64,000 nt of DNA from Petrolisthes cinctipes. Taxonomy: Eukaryota; Arthropoda; Malacostraca; Decapoda; Porcellanidae. Positions within the stretch are counted from its first letter, which is position 1, and each line of letters starts with the position of its first letter. The notes under the pieces are model-generated. The model was not told the DNA's origin. It worked only from the letters and a program-made list of their open reading frames with translations, and ran no database searches. The DNA lies in contig JAWQEG010003791.1 of the NCBI GenBank assembly GCA_033782935.1, positions 62,001 through 126,000 on the forward strand, in the 5' to 3' direction. The position numbers and the translations under genes are program-made. Shown one piece after another: positions 32,801-42,369 of the stretch.

Positions 32801-35800
32801 GAATCCTACAAACTATTCCAAGCAACAAAACACCATTATTTTTGCTAACTTGGGCCTGTTTCTTGGCATACATTGAAGGAATCATGGCACTCCAATGTAC
32901 CAAAAAGGAATTACCACCTTAACGTCAGGTGTGGTGTGGCTGAGGTAAAGCAGGTACGAGAGAGGGAGAGAAAATGTAGCAATCTATAATTATACAGGTG
33001 TGTTGGGTCAGTCCTTGGTATAGCTCCCATATTGTTGTCCTGTCTATATATTTTTATAACTATTTATATTTACGAGTATAATGTTTCTGTAGTGTATGAT
33101 TTCACTTGATGCTATAAAAAAAAATTATAGTTTTACTCTTTTATTGTCCTATTTCCTGACGAGAGTTTTCCTATTTCCACTTTCAAACTGGAATTTTAAG
33201 TTTTAATCCATTTGGGCATGTTCCGTCTCGTCTGTTCAGTTTTAAGACATTGCCTGAGTCTCCTGTGTTAATCCTTTTCATTTATTTGAGGGCATAGTAC
33301 ACTTTTGATATACTGGACTACCTTGATTCCTCCAAAGTATGTCAGGAAACAGGACCAGATTAAGAGAAATTATGGTTTCCTGTTGCTTGGAATAGTTTGG
33401 AAGAATCCTTAATTCCAGAGATACCAACACTGTACTACCTCCTTAATTAATGCCCTTAATCAGATCACATCTTTCCCTGCAGAGTCTTTCAAGTGAGTGC
33501 AGGTTTAACCCAAAACTTAGATTTGGGGTTTAGCCTTGTCAGCCTTTCTTCATATGTGAGAGTTCAATGCCTGTGAGTCATATTGATATTAGTCATCATT
33601 CTTTGAATAAGAAGAATCCCGTACAGTGGGCACCAGAAAAACTGCACAAGCCAAGAACAGTTGAATGAAAGCTAAGTACTGTACAACAGGATTAATAGAA
33701 TATACAATAGAATAGAGAATATTCTATTAATCGTAATGTACAGGTGCAGTATAACTTTGGAGGTTTGACTATTTTACACTTCGGGGCACAGTTTCGGGGT
33801 ATGAATACACTGTGTAACAAATATATCGGTGCAAAATTATACTTGAAAACAATATATATATATATATACGTATACAGTTTCCTGTTTTTCTAGTGAAACG
33901 CCAACCACATACCCAATTCGACCTACAGTATATTTATTATAATATCCTCATTCCCCTCTGGAATACCTTAATACGTAGCTTAACTCGCCCCGCCCCACAG
34001 GTTGTGAGTTTCTACTCTACTTGTCGTTGCTTGTCTACTCACAGCTCTAACTTTAAAGTGGTGATCACCTCATGGCAATGAAGCCTATAAAAATGTAATA
34101 CCGAGGAAGGGGCATTGCGATGGCAAAATTAATTCTAAGGATTTATACTTAACTTAAAATGTTCTAGAGTTACAATTATTGAAGGTATAATTTTATCTAC
34201 ATTGGGACACCTCGTGGTTCATAAAGGCTACTATTCATTAATTTGCAACACAGCAACCCTTGAAAATCGGATATATCTTCAGTGAATATATATTTATGGT
34301 GGTAATAAAATGGAACAGTATGTATGGAAGAATTACTAGTTTTCCATTACACTCACACCAGATGACCACTTAAATCTTAGAATACCCTCTAAGAATATTT
34401 AGTGTGTCAAAGTTATGGCGCCCTTTCTCACTGCAGTTTGATACTGTGTAAATTATAACAAACAAATCTGACATGTGGAAAACCTATCCTTATTATGTAC
34501 AGAACCGCACACAAATTCACAGACTGCGCGAGTTGAGTGCCGACATAAAAGGGATGAGAGTAGGAAGGTGAAGGAGAACACGAAGGATGGGACGGGGTGA
34601 GTGATGTAATATGATAACACAGTATTCCTCCAGAGACGTCTTATTGTGTCATTTGTTTTGGTTCGGTATATAATTGGACGTAAATAAAGCATGAATATGG
34701 GTAAAAAATGCAAATGGGTTGAGAGAAGTTATTATATTAATCCATTATATTTATTTTACGTCGAGTTAGGTAACAAAAACCACATAGCCATGCCAGAATG
34801 TCTTATAAACAAAAAAATAGTTGTATTACTGTGCTCCCTTGGATTTTATTCCATGTGGGCTGATCTCGTCAAATTCATTAGGAAGTGACCAGCAGGTCCT
34901 ACAACAGTCATTATTCTAGCCCCGTGGGAATTCACTCTTGGAAATCCCTCGTCCAGAAAGAAATGAGAGACAGTTGAGAAATGAATGGGAGTGGCTAGGG
35001 TTCAGAGGGGAGTCCAAACCCTTAAGTAATGCTCTTTGATATGAATACCTCGACTCATATATTATTACAATAAAAATATCTAACTGCTAATATGTCTACA
35101 CATCAGACACATTAACGTTTGCATACAGACCAACTCGTTGAAAAGAATATCACATCATGATTAAAGAAATTAAATTTACATGATTATACCGTTGAAGGTA
35201 AACATTAACACCTGACCCTCTGTATTTTCATCATAACTTACAATTCATCACTTACATTGGTCATTAAGGTAGCAGTGTCTACTCTCCCAATCACTAACAT
35301 ATCTTCCCTTCCTTCCATGTACGTATTTCAATACTGTGAAACTCTGAACCCCAAGCAGTTCCCGGATTGATAACGTTGAATGTATATACAGTACTGCGAA
35401 TTTGTATAGACGGCTGTACATACATACACTCCTTGCATACACTTAAAAGGTTTCGCTTGTGTATCCATTTCTCGAGTGCTTGCTGTATCCCGACGTCCTT
35501 CCATTGGTGGTTCAGGGAATACTACACACCAATTATTACCAAATATTATATTTTTTCTTAACGAGAAAGTCTATAACATAATTAATTAGTGTAAAGTACA
35601 ACAAATCTTACAACCACGAGGCGAAATGTACAGTACTCACTTGTAGAAGAGTCCCTCCACGATCCCGTACACGTTGAAACGCTCATCCCTGTATATAGAT
35701 TTCCGGCCTTCCAGGAAGTTACTAAAGGTGATGTTGGGAAGGTCTAACTTCAACGGCACTTCCAGCTTGAGGGGAATGGCTGCGGGGAGAGAGAGAAAGA

Positions 35801-35986
35801 TATTTGACTTGAGGAGTAATGTAGATCGCCTTATAGTCCTGTTGGCAAAGTCCTGTGTGTAGGATGAGGGAAAAGGTGATAGAGAGGAGGGACAGCAAGA
35901 ACGAAGGAAATGTAAGGAGAGGAGGGTGGGGGTGGCTGGGGCCGAAGTGGCATCAATACCATTACAGTACTGCCCACATCACCGCA

Positions 35987-36077
<91 letters not shown>

Positions 36078-36782
36078 CATAGGAACATTAAATTTGTCGT
36101 GATAATTATAATGATTAGTCTCACAGTGTGGAGGAATAAATAGATAAATAAACCTAAAAAATTCGACTCCCTATTATCCCATTTAAGACAAACTATCATT
36201 TCAAAGTCAACCCGACACACTCACATTCTCCGCTGGGCATAGGGATGGGTATAGTGATGGAGAACTCAGTCTCGAAAACAGACCCTGGAGGCAAAAAATA
36301 AGTGGCCCTTTTCTTCCTGACTCTCCCTCTGTGTATGTTGTCATGTTCCCTCCCCTCGGACTCGCGGCTCACCCTGGGCTGCTCGTACTGTAATTAAGAC
36401 AACATTCAAGACAACTCTGAAGGAAAATGTCTAACCAGAGTCTGTAAAGAGTATATAGGTATATTAGAATGTATACCTGTACCAAAATCGTCAATAAACT
36501 CAGCAACAAGACTTTTAGAAATGTATTTGTAGCGCCTTGACACTTCGCATATAAGAGTAGTTAACACATGCAGTATCACAATATAGTATAATGTTAAGAA
36601 TGTAACGATATACAGTGAATGAATGACAGTGCAATGTTTAACACTTACCAATCACACACAACTCCAAAACAGCAACTGCATCACCATACGAATCAGTGGC
36701 ATAACACTATGTTATATCTGGAGCAGCATACAGTACAATATCAATTACATAACACCTTACAAATGAACATCAATACACTAGA

Positions 36783-36818
<36 letters not shown>

Positions 36819-37111
36819 GCAATAGAACTTCACGTGATACACTATGTCACGCTAACACCTTTGATAATACTAACAATATTACAGTACTTCCCTGTGTGAT
36901 ATGGATAAATAAATACCTGTGTGGGTGGTGTAGTAGAGGTGTGAATATGGTGTGGTGGTGGTGGTGGTGGTAGTGAGTGTTGTGTATGTGAAGTGGGAGA
37001 GGCGGCCGGCACTTCAACCATTTCAATACACTCCGTCGTCGTTGCTTCCAGAGCCACGTTCACCGCCACCACCAACACCACCGATACGACTCTCATTGGT
37101 CCAAAGGTCAT
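29730..37111 (-). CDS. secreted DM4/DM12-family protein, 244 aa, five exons
   Basis: Join 37111-36917, 36387-36225, 35779-35641, 31951-31844, 29859-29730 (735 nt, 244 codons plus TAA). End phases are 0,1,2,2 and every border is GT/AG. Residues 1 to about 22 are a signal peptide, 23-65 a Ser/Pro/His-rich linker, and 88-91 a basic RKKR before ATYFLPPGS, the usual beginning of the family. Then come PLKLEVPLKLDLPNITF, FYKFGMDGRACVLRAVCE (167-181) and EYGRMEGDCWALYPSCP (220-236). Cys174, Cys180, Cys228 and Cys235 are the four conserved cysteines. DM4/DM12 proteins are small arthropod secreted proteins of unknown molecular function. The gene is complete but its introns, above all 31952-35640 and 29860-31843, are full of MITEs. 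Start: an upstream in-frame TTG at 37159 is not an ATG, so ATG 37111 was chosen; ATG 37096 is also possible. Confidence 0.9.
30023..30177. mobile_element. MITE family A, copy at 30.0 kb
   Basis: 155 bp; begins ggaccctg, ends ggtcc before TTAA (30178-30181). Inner hairpin cacgaaaca / tgtttcg. The arms are more diverged than in other A copies. It lies in intron 4 of the DM4/DM12 gene. Confidence 0.7.
30182..30329. mobile_element. MITE family B abutting family A
   Basis: Shares the TTAA at 30178-30181 with the A copy to its left. Arms ctggagcaactgatttctcc and tactttggaggaatcaagg. The right boundary is TCAA, a likely decayed TTAA. Confidence 0.65.
30334..30492. mobile_element. MITE family C, copy 1
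   Basis: Contains taaattggagggctacagat, actatgccacgaaacag and gtagtttcgaggaattggta. It ends at TTAA 30493-30496 and directly follows the B copy, giving an A-B-C train. Confidence 0.6.
30557..31018 (+). repeat. 17-bp minisatellite, about 27 units
   Basis: Unit GAGATGYCTTTATATAG, nearly perfect. The main variation is C or T at one position, arranged in runs, plus GGG for GAG in two units near the right end. The array runs directly into the left end of a family B MITE (ataggggataatacag), so the unit may derive from that MITE terminus. Not a CRISPR: there are no spacers. Confidence 0.92.
31014..31170. mobile_element. MITE family B next to minisatellite
   Basis: Right boundary TTAA 31171-31174, shared with the following A copy. 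Arms gattcctccaaaatagtcct and cattagtttggagggaccag. The left end merges with the 17-bp array. Confidence 0.65.
31175..31325. mobile_element. MITE family A, copy at 31.2 kb
   Basis: 151 bp between TTAA at 31171-31174 and 31326-31329. Termini gggaccctgagatgtag and gatcacatgctgggtcc. Inner hairpin gccacgaaacacc / gtttcgtggc. Confidence 0.8.
31330..31487. mobile_element. MITE family B abutting A
   Basis: 158 bp between TTAA 31326-31329 and 31488-31491. Arms gctggtaaatctggagtaac and ccaatgaaccaaatgtagac. Fourth consecutive member of the 30-31.5 kb cluster joined through TTAA sites. Confidence 0.78.
31494..31800. repeat. inverted G-rich / C-rich minisatellite
   Basis: 31494-31570 is G-rich on the plus strand (ggtgcgggaatagggggac, long G runs), then 31575-31800 is C-rich with repeated agcctgtccccctactcccg units of about 45-50 bp. 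The two halves are reverse complements, so the strand bias flips in the middle. G runs of 8 or more could form quadruplexes, and the halves could form a cruciform. It lies just downstream of exon 4 of the DM4/DM12 gene. Confidence 0.85.
31844..31951 (-). CDS. DM4/DM12 gene exon 4: cysteine block
   Basis: Short 108-nt exon (acceptor ataaacag, donor CTAGG|GTGAGA) with FGMDGRACVLRAVCEKAQ then GTGILGEIIGNIL, the most conserved part of the family. It is isolated between introns of 3.7 and 2.0 kb and is flanked by C-rich minisatellite 45 bp downstream on the gene strand. Confidence 0.93.
32020..32335 (+). repeat. degenerate CAGT-rich minisatellite
   Basis: Built from cagtcagttagttaattaat and caataaacagtcaagtaag units with variable cagt runs. 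Higher-order period is about 60-70 bp. Non-coding, in the long intron 3 of the DM4/DM12 gene. Confidence 0.8.
32425..32566. mobile_element. MITE family D, copy 2
   Basis: Ends gggccgtaatcaagaacat and the inverted gggtcgtatgcaagaacaa. Inner arms tggtacgatggctc / gagccatcgtaccag. TAT flanks both ends. The palindrome spans most of the element. Confidence 0.7.
32614..32763. mobile_element. MITE family A, copy at 32.6 kb
   Basis: 150 bp between TTAA 32610-32613 and 32764-32767. Termini tgaccctgtgatcgtg and ctacatcacagggtccc, reverse orientation to the copy at 31.2 kb. Confidence 0.8.
32768..32918. mobile_element. MITE family B abutting A
   Basis: 151 bp sharing TTAA 32764-32767 with the A copy, ending at TTAA 32919-32922. 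The same A-then-B arrangement as at 31.2 kb, although A is flipped. Confidence 0.77.
33291..33442. mobile_element. MITE family B, copy at 33.3 kb
   Basis: Left boundary TTGA (decayed TTAA), right TTAA 33443-33446. Arms cctccaaagtatgtcaggaa and tagtttggaagaatcctta. Confidence 0.72.
33450..34845. other. DM4/DM12 intron 3, nothing recognised
   Basis: AT-rich with short unsupported ORFs. Small inverted pair attctattaat near 33690-33730 and a short TA run at 33850-33868. Confidence 0.35.
34850..34935 (+). repeat. dispersed repeat shared with 11.3 kb, copy 2
   Basis: Matches 11308-11400 (ccatgtgggctgatctcgtc, aaattcattaggaagtgacc, ttattctagcccc). Confidence 0.55.
34945..35035 (+). repeat. repeat family E, partial copy
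   Basis: Contains gagacagttgagaaatgaa, gggagtggctaggg and ccaaacccttaagtaatg, the 3' part of family E. Confidence 0.5.
35641..35779 (-). CDS. DM4/DM12 gene exon 3
   Basis: Acceptor tctccccgcag, donor ACAA|GTGAGT, phase 2. Encodes IPLKLEVPLKLDLPNITF and RDERFNVYGIVEGLFY, leading into the Cys block of exon 4. Confidence 0.9.
35855..35985 (+). repeat. repeat family E, partial copy with GA tract
   Basis: Contains aaaggtgatagagaggaggg, acgaaggaaatgtaagg, ggtggctggggccgaag and tgcccacatcaccg. It runs straight into a pure GA microsatellite. Confidence 0.55.
35991..36075 (+). repeat. (GA)n microsatellite, 85 bp
   Basis: Uninterrupted GA dinucleotides in intron 2 of the DM4/DM12 gene. Confidence 0.98.
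36225..36387 (-). CDS. DM4/DM12 gene exon 2
   Basis: Acceptor taattacag, donor GAAT|GTGAGT, phase 1. Encodes the basic stretch RGRVRKKR, then ATYFLPPGSVFETEFSITIP, the family's first conserved block. Confidence 0.88.
36785..36815 (+). repeat. (CA)n microsatellite
   Basis: About 15 CA units in intron 1 of the DM4/DM12 gene. Confidence 0.95.
36917..37111 (-). CDS. DM4/DM12 gene exon 1: signal peptide and low-complexity linker
   Basis: ATG at 37111, 65 codons, donor ACAG|GTATTT, phase 0. Hydrophobic run VVSVVLVVAVNVALEA, then a Pro/His-rich segment with six consecutive prolines. The linker codons lie in a GGT/GTG repeat on the plus strand, so its length may vary between individuals. Confidence 0.82.
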
Positions 37112-37619
37112 GTCTACGGTCCAGGTCAGGCAGGAGGGTAACAGGTCCAGGTCAGGCAAGAAGGCAACAGGTCCAACTCAGACAGGAATACTTAGACTGT
37201 TCTTATGCTGTAACCAAATGAATAAAAAATAAATCCATGTAATTCCTGCACTCACCAATCTCTTTTGTTGTCATGTGGTCGAATTAGAAAATTTGCTGTG
37301 TGCAGTGTAGTGTCCTCAACTCGTGCTTCACTGGGAACAGATTTGAGATTAGTCATACTCAGAGTCTGGGTGGGTCAGGAGGGACGACGCCCACCTGCAT
37401 CACCTGAGTACAAGCTACACCACAAACACTGCATGGGGGGGATCACTGGAGGTGTACTATTGGCCACAACATTTCGTACACACTCTGTTGTTTTCGAGGG
37501 TTTACAACATATAGAAACTGAAAGACTACCTAACTGCAATACAACATTATTATTAGATTTGTTGGTTAGCAATCACCGAGTCACTTTGTAGACCATTCAT
37601 TGCTGTACTTCCAGATTTA

Positions 37620-39425
37620 TGACATCTCTACATGAAGTTCAGGGGAATGATATTGATTTGGAACAAACAAACCTTGGGAAGACCAATCCAGGTGGAAGCC
37701 AAGGAGGGTTTCAAAGTTAATATATTTACTGAATTACTCCACAAAGGACAACAGATGTATATCCCAAAAAGGCAAATTAGGATGAGATGGTTTAATAATA
37801 GAATAAGAAATACATCCTGAATCTAGAGCCCTATCTGAATCTCTCAAAAAATCTGTTAACTTTTTACCAGCCACGAGGCCAAAATTCCGAAAACATTCAA
37901 ATATACGTTTTTGTGTAATCCTTTTATCAGAGACAAATAAAACAAACCGAACCATAAACACAATCTACCAGAGAAAGTAATAATACATATAACTCATATA
38001 GGCCAACATTTAGAAGTATATATAGAAGATTAGAAATAAGTGAGGCTTATTTTATATTTCATTTAAGGGATTTCAAAAGACAAGTCAATATTGAAATAAG
38101 AAAAGGGGAAAAAAAAAAAACTATGAGGTGAATATACTTTGAGAAACCAACCTACTAGTAGTAAACATTTACTGTATATAAGGAGTTTCTATCTGACATA
38201 TCAAACAGAAGGCAAGTAAAAAGTAGATAACTAGCGATAACAGATAACAGTGATGATAAACAGACAAATATGTATTACAAGTATTGAACGAGTTTTTTAT
38301 TCACAGCAGCAAATCCAGAAATATCATCAGCGGTAATAAATGAACCAAGAAAATAAATGAACGTCTTAAACTTATGTTAAACGAGAAAAGAGATAATTAT
38401 TATGTTGATAGATATTAACAGAAATCACAGTCATGGCCCAGGCGAAGTATAGCCTACGTCTGACAGAATATATATTAGAGGAATGTAAAGAAGAAATCTA
38501 TGACAATCTAGCTGACATATTCATACCATCCATAATAAACTGCATGTATGGGGTTATATTGGCATGGAAACTCGCAAATCTGGTTATGGTATTAATAAGG
38601 ATTGATTGATTGACACTAGACATTAGGCGCCGCAACAGCGAGATCATATGGCGCCCGATGAAGAAGGTGATGAGAGATGGGACAGTAAGCACAGAGGGTA
38701 ATTTAAGGTGAAAAAAAAAAGGACAGTTGGATATATGATAAGTCCCTTTTAGTCGCCTAATACTACAAGCAGAGATACTGGGAAGGTATTCGTAGCCCCC
38801 GTTTATACCCTAGGGGGAGTTTTAGTAAGGAACCTTCTTAAATCTTGGTATGTAGCAATGTTATTATGTACGAAACAACCAATAAATTTTCATATCATGG
38901 TGTAAATAAACGAACGTAAAAATTCATACTACAGTCGCACCTACGGTCCAGAGAATACCAGTGTATCCCCATGGGTATACCTTTAACTAAATGAAGGTTT
39001 TGATCGTATACTGTTCTGGTACCCAATTTATATAATACTGTACAGGATGGATATCAATTCATTAGAGAGCATACACAGAAAGATTACAAAAATAATTCAC
39101 AATCTTAGTAATCCAGACATTATGAAAAATGACTAAAAAAGTTGAAACTGCACTCGCTTGATAAATTTAAAGACGCATCAGGGGAGGTGATGACTGAGTT
39201 ATTTAATATAAGGATGAAAGGGATTACAAGACACACTGCAAGGAAAGTCTTAAGAGTGAGTAGCCAAGACAGAACATGCACTCTTAAACAAATCCAAGCC
39301 ATTTCCGGTTTAGACGTGAAATCGGAAGACACTCGTGTGGAGATACATGGAGTGGACGAGTGGAGCAACCTTCCAAAAGTAAATAGTTTTATTACTCTTA
39401 ATAGTCCTGATAGATATATGGTCTA
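37620..39425 (+). pseudogene. decayed LINE (linker, RT and C-terminal parts)
   Basis: Three plus-strand pieces in order. 37630-37820 reads IFTELLHKGQQMYIPKRQ, then MRWFNNRIR, typical of the segment between endonuclease and RT. 38440-38590 reads LADIFIPSIINCMYGVIL and AWKLANLV, the RT start (family consensus resembles DWKLANVTPIFK). 39045-39425 reads LESIHRKITKIIHNLSN and KLHSLDKFKDASGEV, then KSEDTRVEIHGVDEWSNLP, the tail after RT. Many stops and indels. A family E repeat (38598-38822) is inserted between pieces two and three. Confidence 0.65.
38598..38822 (+). repeat. repeat family E, longest copy (SINE-like?)
   Basis: Starts attgattgattgacactaga, then ggcgccgcaacagcgag and catatggcgcc, with an internal A run (38712-38721) and end ataccctaggggga. 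No A/B box for RNA polymerase III was convincingly seen, so SINE status is open. It splits the decayed LINE. Confidence 0.55.
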
Positions 39426-39944
39426 AATTGGGAACAGCTTATAAGATCTGGGCCAAAAGATCTAATGCGGTTTCCAAAGTTCTTACGTGTGTATAGAACT
39501 TACAGTACGATAGGACTGCTGTATAATAATTTTATAAGGAAATAATGTATTATATAAAATAAGCGAATTATGAAGGTAAAGGATAGTAATAAGCTGTAAT
39601 CGGTATTCATCAGCAAAAGCACAAATTGCAAAGTGAAAGACTGAAATTTAAGAAACTAAATAAAAACCAAAGGATAGAAAAGCAAAGAGATGAACATGAC
39701 TTTTAGTGATTCACAGAGGTACACGACGTGTGAGGAAATTCTTTCGTGATCCCGCAGCAAGAGGGAGAGATTTGAGGATGAAAAAATTATCACCCAAAGC
39801 CTGGAAGACCATGTAGGACGAAGTAAAAGGTGATGGAGATGTTGTTTATTTACTATTTATTGTGCAATGGCGTCAAACAATAGACAGGCAACAAAACATA
39901 AGGGTACACAGACAGGATCCTTGAATGATATAGATGTGTTCCAA

Positions 39945-40070
39945 CAAGCCCGAAGGAAACAGAAGGAGGGAGAGACAGTTGAAGATTGAAAAGGGAGTGT
40001 CTGGGACCGAAGAGGCGCTTAAACCCTAACTTATTAAAGTACCACCCACATTATCACAATCAGAAAATTG
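39945..40070 (+). repeat. repeat family E, partial copy
   Basis: Contains gaaggagggagagacagttg, aagattgaaaagggagtgtc, ccgaagaggcgcttaaaccc and taaagtaccacccacat. Confidence 0.5.
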
Positions 40071-40137
40071 GATGTTAGTGAGTCCTTCAAATATTGTCAC
40101 GAAACACCACCTATATACACGATCACAGGGTCCTAAA
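40056..40137. mobile_element. MITE family A, half-deleted copy
   Basis: Keeps cagaaaattggatgttag to cacgaaacaccacctatat, then jumps to acacgatcacagggtcc before TTAA 40138-40141. The second inner arm is lost. Confidence 0.65.
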
Positions 40138-40141
40138 TTAA

Positions 40142-40303
40142 GGGGAGATTCTCTTTTTTGGTAAATTGGAGGGCAACTGATTCCTCCAAACTATGCCAGG
40201 AAACAAATCACCTTAATGTTAGTAATAGGGGATCTCTTGTTTCGTTTCATAGTTTGGAGGAATTGCTAGCCCCCAATTTTCCATCAAGAAAATCTCCCAG
40301 ACC
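40142..40303. mobile_element. MITE family C, copy 2
   Basis: 162 bp between TTAA 40138-40141 (shared with the A remnant) and 40304-40307. Arms gattcctccaaactatgcca and catagtttggaggaattgc. Termini aggggagattctc / gaaaatctccca. Confidence 0.72.
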
Positions 40304-40543
40304 TTAAGAAAGATGAAAATACCGGAGAGAAAGTCTATCCAGCGTGGCACAACCAATTAAAGTCCTTCCAGGCAGAACCAAAGGATGTGAATTATAGGAA
40401 ACGTTTAGGCATTAAGTCTGCAAACCTGTCATACAGAAGGATTGAAGATTTCTAACATACAACATGCAGGTGAATAGAATATCAAACTCATTGATAGATT
40501 TTTTTTTTTTTTTGGGGGGGGAGACGTATAGGATATTAGAGGG

Positions 40544-40735
40544 ATTGATTAATTGATATTATAGGCGCCGCAACAATGAGGTCATATAGCGCCAGGAGAA
40601 GGTGATAGAGAGGCGAGTCAGCAAGCAGGAAGGAAATAAAAAGAAAATTGGGACAGCTGAAGAACTGAAAGGGAATGGCTGGGGCTGAAGGGACGCCAAA
40701 ACCCTTAAAGTATTGGCCACATCACTACCGGTAAT
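40544..40735 (+). repeat. repeat family E, copy 2
   Basis: gattgattaattgatattat, ggcgccgcaacaatgaggtc, gaaggtgatagagaggcgag, ggctggggctgaagggacgc, aaacccttaaagtattggcc. Matches 38598-38822 on the left and the partial copies on the right. Confidence 0.6.
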
Positions 40736-40989
40736 ATCCCCCTGATATTAGATGGTATAATATTATGTGGACGACTTGTATACCCATGATTTCTTCCAGC
40801 AAGCAAGAAACATGACGATTAAAAAAGAACATAAAAAAAAACAATCAAGAGTTTTAGTGATATAATGTGTTTATCCCAGAGAATGGCTCGTTACTCCAAC
40901 ATATATACAGTAGTCTGCAAAAGTTGTGATTAGTGGAATAACGTTGTTTGAACCAAGATGTTCTCTGTATACTGGTTTTCGTTCCTTAA

Positions 40990-41141
40990 GGACCCTGTGA
41001 TCGTGTATGAGAATTAGTGGCTTCTGATTCCTCCTGACTGTGCCACGAAACAAGCTCTTTACATTTACAGTAGGTGGTGTTTCGCGGGAATATTAGAAGG
41101 ACTCATTTACCTCCAATTTTCTGACTACATCACAGGGTCTC
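40990..41141. mobile_element. MITE family A, copy at 41.0 kb
   Basis: 152 bp between TTAA 40986-40989 and 41142-41145. gaccctgtgatcgtgtatg at the left end, ctacatcacagggtctc at the right, hairpin gccacgaaacaagc / ggtgtttcgcggg. Confidence 0.8.
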
Positions 41142-41764
41142 TTAAAATCTGCCCCGCCCACCCCACAGGTTGTATATTGGTGGTCATTAGTTCTGTCCTG
41201 ATCAGGAGACACAACATGAATTTCTACCAACTTCGCATCCTACTCCTCTTGCAGAATCACTTTAGCCTAGTTGGTACATATTCATAACGTGTCTCTGTTT
41301 AGGACAGAACCATCGACCCCCAATGTATTGTAGTGTAGGCAAGTATAGTACAACTCCGCCAACCAAAATCGATTGTTTAGATTAATTTGTATAGTCTTTT
41401 TCTGGTTGGCACTGAGACAGTCATGAACATCAGATTCTGGAGCAGCCTGGGAAGAAGTAGCTGGCTGGCGGAGTTAACAAACATTTGGGCGAGAGTGTAC
41501 AGAATACAACAGTCTTTCACCATATATTAGGAGGACTGAAAATGTGAAAAATTTCAAACCCAATCGAAGAGTTTTTGCATTCCAATTGTTATGATCTGAA
41601 GAACTTGACAATGACTGATTCCTATGTGATGTGATCCATTACATGACGGATGATTATGTGAATTATAAAGGAAAATAAAATACGTGGGTCCTGCTGAGCT
41701 CTTCGACGGAGTGGAACCAGATAAACAATAAACAAGTAACACAAGTAAGTTATCAGTCAGTTAA

Positions 41765-41930
41765 AGGGGAGAATAGCATACAGTATTGGTAAATCTGGAG
41801 CAACTGATTACTCCAAATTATTCAAAGCAACAACAGACCACCAGTGATTTTTGTTAATTTGGTCCTGTTTCCTGCATGGCACTCTGTACAGAAATTAAGG
41901 CACTCTAATTTACCAAAAGTATATTACCCC
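41765..41930. mobile_element. MITE family B, copy at 41.8 kb
   Basis: 166 bp between TTAA 41761-41764 and 41931-41934. Ends aggggagaatagcata and aaaagtatattacccc. Confidence 0.75.
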
Positions 41931-42369
41931 TTAAAGCCAGAAATGGAAAAGCATTTCCACCCCCGTGTGCACGATTGCCGGAGAAACAAGACAGAGAGGC
42001 GCATAAACTTCTATAACTTTAAGGCCTATATAACAACACAAGAGGACACAAGTAAGAGCAACTTATCTCACTAGGGAATTGCAGAACTCTTGGCCAACGT
42101 GTGTGAGTCAAGGGGACATTTTTGTCTCAAAATAATTGGCCTTCGGTTCTATTCTCGAATGAGATAACGTGTTTATATTTATTTTACACGAAATTGTGTC
42201 ATTTGTGATTATTTGAGTCTCAACACACAAAGACAACCGAATAACACACTTTTGTGAGCAGTGCATTAAAGACGTTTTACTCCTGCAAAAAATTCTCCAT
42301 ACTAATAGATTTCGATTTTGTTGTACCAGGTATTTTTTATGCAACACACGATAAGAACACATGATTTAG

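Noticed and set aside
35831..36220. Ser-Leu and Arg-Glu repeat frames
   Set aside because: Translation of the GA/CT microsatellite in intron 2 of the DM4/DM12 gene.
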